From: Christensenella sp. UBA7102
GTDB taxonomy: Bacteria; Bacillota; Clostridia; Christensenellales; UBA1750
DNA: 14,877 nucleotides
Direction: 5' to 3'
Assembly (NCBI GenBank): GCA_002492415.1
Contig: DKYK01000034.1
Coordinates: forward strand, 1 to 14,877
A program made the position numbers and the translations under genes. Below, one piece after another: positions 7,354 through 14,442 of this stretch. Under the pieces are notes generated by a model. The model was not told where the DNA came from. It saw only the letters and a program-made list of their open reading frames with translations, and made no database searches. The number at the start of each line of letters is the position of its first letter. Position 1 is the stretch's first letter.

Positions 7354-7923
7354 TCAATCCTTTCTCAGCGCGGCCTTGATGGGCAGCACCAGAATCTGCA
7401 CGATAACGGCATTGATGGCGGCGGTGCCGAAGATGATGCCCATAAACGCGGCCAGGGGAGTGGGCACGATGGAGGCGCCCATGTAGAAAGCGGCATACAT
7501 CACGCCGACAAACGCGAAGCCGGAAACCAGCGTGGCCAACACGGTGCACACGATGGGATGCAGGTCAAACTTGCCGATCTTCATGGGAAGCTTCATCAGC
7601 AACACCATCGCGACGGCGCCCAGAGGCTCAGAGATCAGGTTGATATAGGGCGTGCCGGGGAAGAATTGACAGATGGCCCCGGCCAGTATGCCGATGATGG
7701 CGCCCTCGTAGACCTTGGGCTTGATGAGCAGGATCGCCAGGCAGTACATTGCGATCACGAAATTGGGCTTCATCACGGTGAAGTAGGAGCTGAGGAACAG
7801 CTTGAGCACGGCGCCCGCTGCCAGCAGTACGCCAATGAGAATCAGATTGGATACAGAGGACAGGCCGGTCTTTTTCTCGGTGATCGCTACGGTGCGCTTC
7901 TGGGTGGGGGTGCGGTTTTCCAT
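7354..7923 (-). CDS. ECF transporter S component, TrpP-like (aromatic amino acid)
   Basis: A 189-residue, strongly hydrophobic membrane protein, the substrate-capturing subunit of the ECF system encoded with it. After a charged N-terminus of about 24 residues there are about six hydrophobic segments (near 26-45, 52-70, 72-90, 97-112, 122-145 and 150-180). The segment VMKPNFVIAMYCLAILL (50-66) closely resembles the GMKPDFxLAMxF region I recall from TrpP/YhaG tryptophan transporters of Bacillota; this is from memory, not a search. The ATG at 7923 is preferred over an in-frame TTG at 7941 because AAAGGAG (7940-7934) sits 8 bases before it. It is first in the operon after the T-box. The T-box reads most naturally as tyrosine-type, so the substrate could be tyrosine or another aromatic amino acid rather than tryptophan. 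Confidence 0.82.
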   Translation of the reverse strand: MENRTPTQKRTVAITEKKTGLSSVSNLILIGVLLAAGAVLKLFLSSYFTVMKPNFVIAMYCLAILLIKPKVYEGAIIGILAGAICQFFPGTPYINLISEPLGAVAMVLLMKLPMKIGKFDLHPIVCTVLATLVSGFAFVGVMYAAFYMGASIVPTPLAAFMGIIFGTAAINAVIVQILVLPIKAALRKD

Positions 7924-8012
7924 GGGGATTTCTCCTTTCAAAGCTGGGCATGGTTAAGTGAGTTCCGGCAAATCATTGGCTTTGTCGGGAGGGACTGCGG
8001 AACCCGGACAAC

Positions 8013-8048
8013 AAAAAATCTGCCCCCTGCAAGCTGCAAAGGGCAGAT
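8013..8048 (-). terminator. T-box regulated intrinsic terminator
   Basis: ATCTGCCC (8048-8041) pairs with GGGCAGAT (8025-8018), and the tail T run covers 8018-8013. It lies 12 bases after the T-box core, so antiterminator and terminator can be alternatives in the usual way. The S-component gene begins about 90 bases further on; that gap also holds a weaker hairpin (TTGTC at 7982-7986 with GACAA at 8007-8011). Confidence 0.92.
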
Positions 8049-8275
8049 AATCAACTTACCTGCGGTACCACCTTTGAACGGTTCTCCACATGGACAAACC
8101 GTATCTCAATACAGAAGCGCCAACACGCCTCCAGCCCGTAACGCTGGCTCTGCGTCTCGGATACTCAGGACTGCGCCCTTTCCCCTCGCCCTCTGCGGCC
8201 CATTTGCTCCGTCGTCGCCACCGGGATTCCACCGTCCCCGGCTCTCTTTGGACGCGGTTCGGAACGTTACTTCCG

Positions 8276-8295
8276 CATCAAAGGTTTCTTTGATG
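8276..8295 (-). other. Hairpin at the 5' end of the T-box transcript
   Basis: CATCAAAG (8295-8288) and CTTTGATG (8283-8276) form a perfect 8-pair stem with loop AAAC, right at the predicted transcript start. Its 3' arm overlaps GAUGCGG (8279-8273), which can also pair with CCGCGUC (8257-8251). It may protect the 5' end or compete with Stem I folding; both roles are inferred. Confidence 0.6.
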
Positions 8296-8301
8296 GTTGA
8301 G

Positions 8302-8330
8302 AGTATAGCACTGCCGTTTCTCGTTGTCAA
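8302..8330 (-). promoter_or_regulatory. Consensus promoter of the T-box/ECF operon
   Basis: On the minus strand TTGACA (8330-8325), a 17-base spacer and TATACT (8307-8302) make a near-perfect sigma-A promoter. The -35 box begins only 20 bases after the stop codon of the cyclase gene. Transcription should start near 8295. Strong constitutive initiation with control at the T-box fits this class of leader. Confidence 0.9.
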
Positions 8331-8349
8331 CGCTTTTTTTGCAGTATAT

Positions 8350-9003
8350 TTATAACCTTTCTTCCACCAGCGCCACCGCGCGGACGGGCGCGCCGTCGGC
8401 GTTTCTGTATTTGAGGGGCAGCGCGCAGAAGGTGAACAGTTCTTCTCCACACGCTTCCAGACGGCACAGGTTCTCAATGACCACGATCTCGCGCTGTGCA
8501 TACAGAAGCTTGTGCAGCGTCAAACCCTCGTCCGCGATGGGGTCCACGCCAATCACGTCCAAACCGATGCCCTTTTTGCCTGAAGCAATCAGATAGTTCG
8601 CCACCTCATGGGAAATGACGGGATAATTGCCGAAATAGGCGTCCGTGCCCCAGCGCGCATCCCAGCCCGTGCGGATGAGCAGGAATTGCGCGAGATCAGC
8701 CTTCTGACGCACCGCTTCGATGCGCTCCATGCCGATGACGCCGCCTTCGGGCACGTCGGTGCAGTCCAGCACCAGCGCGCTGCCCACAAATTGCGACGCG
8801 GGGAAGGCATCCAGCGTTGTGCGGTGCGGAAACAGGTGCGCGGGCGCGTCCATGTGTGTGCCCGTGTGGGAAAACAGAGTCAACAGCGTCTCGCGAAAAC
8901 CGCTTTCCTCGTAGGTGTTTGCGGGCAAGAGCCGAGGAGGCTCCGTCCCTGGGTATACGGGCATCTCCGGAGCGATGAGCTGAGTCAGATCAATGATGCG
9001 CAT
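8350..9003 (-). CDS. Cyclase family protein (kynurenine formamidase-like metal hydrolase)
   Basis: A 217-residue protein of the cyclase/KynB superfamily, metal-dependent amide or lactone hydrolases such as kynurenine formamidase and isatin hydrolase. The family signature is complete: HTGTHMDAPAH at residues 46-56, with His46, His50, Asp52 and His56 as expected metal ligands. A downstream GLDVIGVDP (147-155) also fits the family. The ATG is about 13 bases after AGAAAGGA, a long but usable spacing; no better start is near. It ends 20 bases before the -35 box of the T-box promoter, with no terminator between, so read-through into the ECF leader is possible. The neighbour TrpP-like transporter makes an aromatic-amino-acid role tempting, but the substrate cannot be read from the motif. 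Confidence 0.87.
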   Translation of the reverse strand: MRIIDLTQLIAPEMPVYPGTEPPRLLPANTYEESGFRETLLTLFSHTGTHMDAPAHLFPHRTTLDAFPASQFVGSALVLDCTDVPEGGVIGMERIEAVRQKADLAQFLLIRTGWDARWGTDAYFGNYPVISHEVANYLIASGKKGIGLDVIGVDPIADEGLTLHKLLYAQREIVVIENLCRLEACGEELFTFCALPLKYRNADGAPVRAVALVEERL

Positions 9004-9043
9004 GAGCTTAGCCGAGTCCTTTCTTAGCGTTGTCTCTGGGCTT

Positions 9044-9072
9044 ATTTTGCCCGCCGTAGAGCGTGTTGTCAA
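9044..9072 (-). promoter_or_regulatory. Promoter candidate of the cyclase gene
   Basis: On the minus strand TTGACA (9072-9067) is followed after 17 bases by CAAAAT (9049-9044), a 4 of 6 match to the -10 box. The predicted leader is about 35 bases. For the divergent deoC gene only weak candidates are seen: TAGAAT (9141-9146) or TAAAAT (9149-9154), without a good -35 box. Confidence 0.5.
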
Positions 9073-9181
9073 GCGATTAATTTTGCAATGCGGCAGGAAT
9101 TGCGCGCCTGGGGGAGAATTTTTCAACAAGGATGATATCATAGAATGGTAAAATATCCAACGACCCAAGGAGGATTCTGAC

Positions 9182-9874
9182 ATGATTACACCGCACGACA
9201 TTGCAAAGATGCTGGACCACTCGCTGCTCAAGCCCGAAATGGACGAGCAGGTGGTCCGACATGGACTGGAAATCGCCAAAAAGTACGACGTGGCCTCGAT
9301 CTGCGTCCGTCCCTGCGACGTGGCCCTCGCGCGCGAAGCGCTCGCCGGCACGCAGGTGCACGTCTCCACCGTCGTGGGCTTTCCGCACGGATCCAATCGC
9401 ACCGAGGTCAAGGTGCTCGAAGCGCAGCTGGCGATGGACGACGGCGCGACGGAGCTGGACATGGTGCTCAACATCGGCCGGCTGCGCTCGGGCGCGAACG
9501 ACGAAGTGCGCGCCGACATCCAGGCCGTGGTGGACGCCGCGCACGCCCGCGGCGCCATCGTCAAGGTGATTCTGGAAACCGCCTATCTGACCGACGAGCA
9601 GAAGGCGCGCGCCTGTCATCTGGCTGCGGAAGCCGGCGCGGATTTTGTCAAGACGTCCACGGGCTTCGCCCCTTCCGGCGCAAAACTCGAGGACCTTCGG
9701 CTGATGCGCGAGAGCGTTCCCGCCGCCGTGCGCATCAAGGCTGCGGGCGGCGTGCGCACTCTGGACGCCGTGCTCGCCTGCCGCCAGGCCGGCTGCGCCC
9801 GCTGCGGCGCCACCGCGACCGAGGCCATCATGCAGGAGGCCGAACGCCGCTTCGCCGAACAGGGCACTCTCTGA
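9182..9874 (+). CDS. deoC: Deoxyribose-phosphate aldolase
   Basis: A 230-residue class I aldolase that splits 2-deoxyribose 5-phosphate into glyceraldehyde 3-phosphate and acetaldehyde in deoxynucleoside breakdown, in the cytoplasm. The catalytic set is present: Asp93 in ELDMVLN, the Schiff-base Lys157 in FVKTSTGF, and Lys186 in RIKAAGGVR. These match Asp102, Lys167 and Lys201 of the E. coli enzyme. Length fits the short bacterial form. The ATG is 7 bases after AAGGAGGA (9167-9174), a strong site. The C-terminal phosphate-site region reads GCARCGAT instead of the common GATRIGTS, a mild departure. It is monocistronic: divergent from the cyclase gene and ended by a hairpin shared with purB. 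Confidence 0.95.
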   Translation: MITPHDIAKMLDHSLLKPEMDEQVVRHGLEIAKKYDVASICVRPCDVALAREALAGTQVHVSTVVGFPHGSNRTEVKVLEAQLAMDDGATELDMVLNIGRLRSGANDEVRADIQAVVDAAHARGAIVKVILETAYLTDEQKARACHLAAEAGADFVKTSTGFAPSGAKLEDLRLMRESVPAAVRIKAAGGVRTLDAVLACRQAGCARCGATATEAIMQEAERRFAEQGTL

Positions 9875-9899
9875 TCCGCCTGGGAATAATCCATGCAAT

Positions 9900-9944
9900 A
9901 ACCGCCCTCACGCCGCAATGCGCAGCGTGAGGGCGGTTCGTTTT
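9900..9944 (+). terminator. Terminator between convergent deoC and purB
   Basis: AACCGCCCTCACGC (9900-9913) pairs with GCGTGAGGGCGGTT (9925-9938), a 14-pair stem with an 11-base loop, followed by CGTTTT. The T run is on the + strand, for deoC. purB ends 17 bases beyond the hairpin on the other strand, where the following sequence is TTATTG, so it may end purB transcripts less efficiently. Confidence 0.82.
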
Positions 9945-9954
9945 ATAAATTCGA

Positions 9955-11391
9955 TCAGACATTGACCTGAGCGTCAACCTCAATGTCGCCCTCGGCATCC
10001 AGTATGGGCTGGATATAATCGGCAAGAAACTCGTCCACCTGCTCAGGGCAGCGACCGATGTAGAGACTGGGCTCCAGCACGGCTTCAAGCTGCTCATAGG
10101 TCATGCCAAAGGCAGGATCGCCGGCCAGGCGGGTGAGCAGGTCGCAGTCCGCGCCCTCTTCCTTCATGCGGCGGGAAGCCTCCATGGAGTGCTGGCGAAT
10201 CTTTTCGTGCAGCGCCTGGCGATCGCCGCCGCGCTTGACCGCCTCCATCAGTATGTTTTCAGTGGCCAGGAAGGGCAGGAACTCGCGGATGCGCTTTTCA
10301 ATGATCTTGGGATAGACCACCATGCCGTCGGTGACGTTGATGTAGAGCGAGAGTACGGCGTCGGCAGCCAGGAATGCTTCGGAAATGGACAGGCGGCGGT
10401 TGGCCGAGTCGTCCAGCGTGCGCTCCAGCCACTGGGTAGAGGCCGTCATCGCGGGGTTTTCCATCAGCGACATGATGTAGCGCGACAGCGAGCAGATGCG
10501 CTCGGAGCGCATGGGATTGCGCTTGTAGGCCATGGCGGAGGAGCCGACCTGGTTCTTCTCAAAGGGCTCTTCCATTTCGCGCATGTGCTGCAGCAGGCGC
10601 AGGTCATTGCCAAAGCGGTAGGCCGATTGCGCAAGACCGCCCAGCACGTTCAGCACGCGGGAATCCAATTTGCGGGGGTAGGTCTGGCCGGAGACGGGGA
10701 ATACGCCGTCGATGCCCATCTTATGCGCCACCATCTCGTCCAGTTTTTTGACCTTCTCATGGTCGCCCTCAAACAGGGCGAGGAAAGAGGCCTGCGTGCC
10801 GGTGGTGCCGCGGGAACCCAGCAGACGCAGCTGACCCTGCATGTGCACAAGATCGGTGTAGTCCATCAGAAGGTCCTGCATCCACAGCGTGGCGCGCTTG
10901 CCAACGGTGACGGGCTGCGCGGGCTGCAGGTGGGTGTACCCCAGCGTGGGCAGCGCGCGATACTGCCTGGCAAAGCGGGCGAGATTCTCCAGCACCTTGA
11001 CCATCTTCTTGCGGATGAGCTCCAGGCCCTGCTTGAGGATGAGCACGTCGGCGTTGTCGGTGACGTAACAGGAGGTAGCGCCCAGATGAATGATGCCCTT
11101 GGCGTTTGGGCACTTGACGCCATAGGCGTAGACATGCGCCATCACGTCGTGGCGAATCTCTTTTTCCTTGGCTGCAACGCAGTCGTAATCGATGTCATCG
11201 ACGTGCGCCTTGAGCTCGTCCACTTGTTCCTGCGTGATGGGCAGGCCCAGATCCATTTCGGTTTCGGCCAACGCCACCCACAGCTTTCTCCAGGTGGAGT
11301 AGCGGGTATCGTTGGAAAACAGCTTCAGCATTGCGGGCGACGCGTAGCGTCCCTGCAGAGGGCTTTGGTAGGAAGCATTGGCGTTCGGCAT
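9955..11391 (-). CDS. purB: Adenylosuccinate lyase, long (animal-like) form
   Basis: A 478-residue fumarase-superfamily lyase. It releases fumarate from SAICAR and from adenylosuccinate, so it acts in both IMP and AMP synthesis. The superfamily signature GSSAMAYKRNP (283-293) carries the catalytic serine. TSCYVTDNAD (106-115) and THLQPAQP with His154 are also present. Length and the AYKRNP variant put it with the roughly 480-residue class that includes human ADSL, rather than the 430-residue B. subtilis type. The ATG at 11391 is chosen because AAGGAGGT (11410-11403) lies 11 bases before it; an open frame extends to 11448, but that adds a segment without homology-like character. It is divergent from purE. 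Confidence 0.95.
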   Translation of the reverse strand: MPNANASYQSPLQGRYASPAMLKLFSNDTRYSTWRKLWVALAETEMDLGLPITQEQVDELKAHVDDIDYDCVAAKEKEIRHDVMAHVYAYGVKCPNAKGIIHLGATSCYVTDNADVLILKQGLELIRKKMVKVLENLARFARQYRALPTLGYTHLQPAQPVTVGKRATLWMQDLLMDYTDLVHMQGQLRLLGSRGTTGTQASFLALFEGDHEKVKKLDEMVAHKMGIDGVFPVSGQTYPRKLDSRVLNVLGGLAQSAYRFGNDLRLLQHMREMEEPFEKNQVGSSAMAYKRNPMRSERICSLSRYIMSLMENPAMTASTQWLERTLDDSANRRLSISEAFLAADAVLSLYINVTDGMVVYPKIIEKRIREFLPFLATENILMEAVKRGGDRQALHEKIRQHSMEASRRMKEEGADCDLLTRLAGDPAFGMTYEQLEAVLEPSLYIGRCPEQVDEFLADYIQPILDAEGDIEVDAQVNV

Positions 11392-11420
11392 ATCTTTGGC
11401 GGACCTCCTTGGCTGAACTG

Positions 11421-11444
11421 GGCGCGCAAAAAATGGCGCGCGCC
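11421..11444 (-). other. GC-rich hairpin in the purB leader
   Basis: GGCGCGC (minus strand 11444-11438) can pair with GCGCGCC (11427-11421) across a 10-base loop that contains six T residues. It lies between the predicted start of transcription (about 11454) and the purB ribosome site. It could affect initiation of translation; there is no direct evidence for attenuation. Confidence 0.45.
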
Positions 11445-11460
11445 GCATGATGCTCTCTTT

Positions 11461-11489
11461 ATTATAATTCGGTCAATGCCGCGCGGAAA
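11461..11489 (-). promoter_or_regulatory. Promoter candidate of purB
   Basis: The minus strand shows a perfect -10 box TATAAT (11466-11461). The -35 position holds only TTTCCG (11489-11484, 17-base spacer), so it may need an activator or an extended contact. CCGAAT sits directly upstream of the -10 box (11472-11467) and resembles half a PurR box. Confidence 0.55.
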
Positions 11490-11527
11490 AGGCAAATTTG
11501 GTTAAATATGCGGGTTCATGCCGGCAA

Positions 11528-11647
11528 AAATCCGAACGTTATTTATCTTTTATCAATTCGTGTACGGATATTTAACTTGCAGTCGAACCGTGCATAGGGT
11601 ACAATAAGGGCAAAGAGACGAACGGTTTGGGAAAAACGTCCCGTTCG
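11528..11647. promoter_or_regulatory. Cluster of PurR-box-like CGAA elements
   Basis: AAATCCGAACGTT (11528-11540) fits the B. subtilis PurBox pattern AWWWCCGAACWWT as I remember it. Further CGAA or TTCG cores lie at 11557-11560, 11584-11587 (inside the purE promoter spacer), 11619-11622 and 11644-11647. CGAACGG (11619-11625) and CCGTTCG (11641-11647) make a perfect inverted repeat with a 15-base gap. Core-to-core gaps are 20 and 21 bases, not exactly the Bacillus arrangement, so assignment to PurR is an inference. Confidence 0.45.
11577..11605 (+). promoter_or_regulatory. Promoter of the purECFM operon
   Basis: TTGCAG (11577-11582), a 17-base spacer and TACAAT (11600-11605, 5 of 6) form a sound sigma-A promoter. 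Transcription would begin near 11612, leaving a leader of about 60 bases. That is too short for a purine riboswitch, and no conserved guanine-aptamer core is seen. Confidence 0.65.
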
Positions 11648-11672
11648 GATTCATCAGAAGGAGGCCCCCTGC

Positions 11673-12173
11673 ATGAGCAAAATGGTTGCTGTCATCATGG
11701 GCAGCGATTCGGACTTTCCCGTGGTCAAGGGCTGCGTTAAAACCCTCAAGTCCTTCGGCGTTCCCGTCGAAGTTCGCGTGCTGTCCGCGCACCGCACGCC
11801 CGAGGAGGCCGCGGAGTTTTCCCGCACCGCGCGCGACAAGGGCTTTGGCGTGATCATCGCCGCGGCGGGCAAGGCGGCGCACCTGGCCGGCGTGCTGGCC
11901 GCGCACACCACGCTGCCCGTCATCGGCATCCCCATCAAGTCCTCCACGCTGGACGGACTGGACGCGCTGCTGGCCACCGTACAGATGCCCAAGGGCATCC
12001 CAGTCGCGACCGTCGCCATCGACGGAGCGGATAACGCGGCTTTCCTGGCGATCCAGATGCTGGCGCTCTCCGACGAGGCGCTGGCGGACAAGCTTGCCGA
12101 ATACAAGGTTAAGATGACCCGAGAGGTCATGGAAAAGAACGAAAAACTGCAGGAGGAGATCAAAGCGCTATGA
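11673..12173 (+). CDS. purE: N5-carboxyaminoimidazole ribonucleotide mutase
   Basis: A 166-residue class I PurE that converts N5-CAIR to CAIR in de novo purine synthesis. Conserved parts are MGSDSDFP (9-16) for phosphate and ribose contacts, SAHRTPE (38-44) with His40, the equivalent of E. coli His45, the loop AGKAAHLAGVLAA (near 66-78), and the region PVIGIPIKSSTLDGLDALL near 86-104. Length is normal. The ATG is 8 bases after AGAAGGAGG (11656-11664). It heads the purine operon and overlaps purC by 4 bases (ATGA). Class I PurE normally works with the carboxylase PurK, which is not in this window. Confidence 0.96.
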   Translation: MSKMVAVIMGSDSDFPVVKGCVKTLKSFGVPVEVRVLSAHRTPEEAAEFSRTARDKGFGVIIAAAGKAAHLAGVLAAHTTLPVIGIPIKSSTLDGLDALLATVQMPKGIPVATVAIDGADNAAFLAIQMLALSDEALADKLAEYKVKMTREVMEKNEKLQEEIKAL

Positions 12174-12886
12174 AGATCGAGAAGCTGAACCAGCTCTATG
12201 AGGGCAAGGCCAAAAAAGTGTTTGAAACCAGCGATCCCGAGCTGCTGATTGTGGATTACAAGGACGACGCCACTGCGTTCAACGGCCTGAAGAAGGGCAC
12301 CATCGAGTCCAAGGGCATCATCAACAACAAGGTGAGCAACTTCCTGATGAAAATGCTGGAGGAACACGGCATTCCCACCCACTTGGTGGAGGAGATTTCC
12401 GACCGCGAGACCATCGTCAAGCGCGTCAAGATCGTGCCGCTGGAGGTCATCGTGCGCAACATCGCCGCCGGCTCCCTGTCCAAGCGCCTGGGCCTGCCCG
12501 AGGGCACCAAGCTGGGCAGCACGGTGCTGGAGTACTGCTACAAGGACGACGCGCTGGGCGATCCCATGGTCAACGAATATCATATCTTCGCGATGAACCT
12601 GTGCACAAAGGAAGAACTGGACACCATCGCTTCCTACGCGCTTAAGGTCAACGAAATTCTGGCGCAGTTCCTGGCGCAGGCCAAGATCGAGCTGATTGAC
12701 TTTAAGATCGAGTTCGGCCGCACCTCGGACGGCACCATCATTCTGGCCGATGAAATCTCCCCCGACACTTGCCGTTTCTGGGACAGCGAGACCGGCGAAA
12801 AGCTGGACAAGGATCGCTTCCGCAGGGATCTGGGCAACGTGGAGGGCGCATACAAGGAGATCATGCACCGTCTGCTCGGTCTGTAA
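12170..12886 (+). CDS. purC: SAICAR synthetase
   Basis: A 238-residue phosphoribosylaminoimidazole-succinocarboxamide synthase, which joins aspartate to CAIR using ATP. The N-terminal LYEGKAKKVF (9-18) is the nucleotide-binding glycine/lysine region. PLEVIVRNIAAGSLSKR (90-106) is the family's CAIR/ATP signature, and LIDFKIEFGR (175-184) with LADEISPDTCRFWD (192-205) supplies the metal and aspartate sites. Length matches the compact bacterial form. Its ATG overlaps the purE TGA, and AGGAGGA (12151-12157) inside purE provides the ribosome site, so translation is probably coupled. It is followed by an 86-base gap with a hairpin before purF. Confidence 0.97.
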   Translation: MKIEKLNQLYEGKAKKVFETSDPELLIVDYKDDATAFNGLKKGTIESKGIINNKVSNFLMKMLEEHGIPTHLVEEISDRETIVKRVKIVPLEVIVRNIAAGSLSKRLGLPEGTKLGSTVLEYCYKDDALGDPMVNEYHIFAMNLCTKEELDTIASYALKVNEILAQFLAQAKIELIDFKIEFGRTSDGTIILADEISPDTCRFWDSETGEKLDKDRFRRDLGNVEGAYKEIMHRLLGL

Positions 12887-12899
12887 TTCGATATAGGAT

Positions 12900-12925
12900 G
12901 CAAGGAGAGCGCAAGCCCTCCTTGC
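12900..12925 (+). other. Stable hairpin with GCAA tetraloop between purC and purF
   Basis: GCAAGGAG (12900-12907) pairs with CTCCTTGC (12918-12925). After one A/C mismatch a further GC/GC pair step closes a GCAA loop (12911-12914), a classic GNRA tetraloop. No T run follows, so it is not a normal terminator. It may mark RNA processing or lower purF expression. Confidence 0.6.
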
Positions 12926-12972
12926 TGTGTCCATGGCATTGTGTGATAAGGAAACGGGAAAGGGACAAAACC

Positions 12973-14409
<1,437 letters not shown>

Positions 14410-14442
14410 CCGCCGCCCCTTGGGTGCGGGAAGGAGCATACC

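Larger units (their letters stand above)
8013..8295 (-). ncRNA. T-box riboswitch leader of the ECF operon
   Basis: A tRNA-sensing leader that terminates transcription unless uncharged tRNA binds. On the minus strand, in order: AGUAA for the specifier-loop E motif (8271-8267); AGAGAG (8247-8242); a distal hairpin CCGGG/CCCGG (8241-8237, 8225-8221) with GGUGGAA in the loop; a GAG followed by the probable specifier UAU (8163-8161); a CCAGC/GCUGG hairpin around 8147-8131; the T-box core AAAGGUGGUACCGCA (8075-8061); and the terminator (8048-8013). The bulge UGGU (8070-8067) pairs with a tRNA 3' end ACCA, so a discriminator base A73 is expected. Specifier UAU would mean tRNA-Tyr; AUC (Ile), one base further on, is the next candidate. 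UCC (Ser) and Trp fit poorly because those tRNAs carry G73. The class is certain; the codon choice is not. Confidence 0.93.

Noticed and set aside
8149..8295. tRNA-like or separate small RNA in the region between the S component and the cyclase gene
   Set aside because: The folded elements are fully accounted for by the T-box leader (AGAGAG, distal GGUGGAA loop, T-box core, terminator); no tRNA cloverleaf was found.
8320..8338. Terminator-like sequence on the plus strand (CGTTGTCAACG followed by seven T)
   Set aside because: The palindrome leaves a one-base loop and cannot fold as a hairpin, and no plus-strand gene ends there. It is explained by the -35 box of the minus-strand promoter.
10189..11505. 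A long open frame on the plus strand opposite purB
   Set aside because: No recognisable domain; purB on the minus strand is unmistakable.
11606..11672. Possible purine riboswitch before purE
   Set aside because: The leader after the predicted start is only about 60 bases and lacks the conserved guanine-aptamer loops and a terminator.
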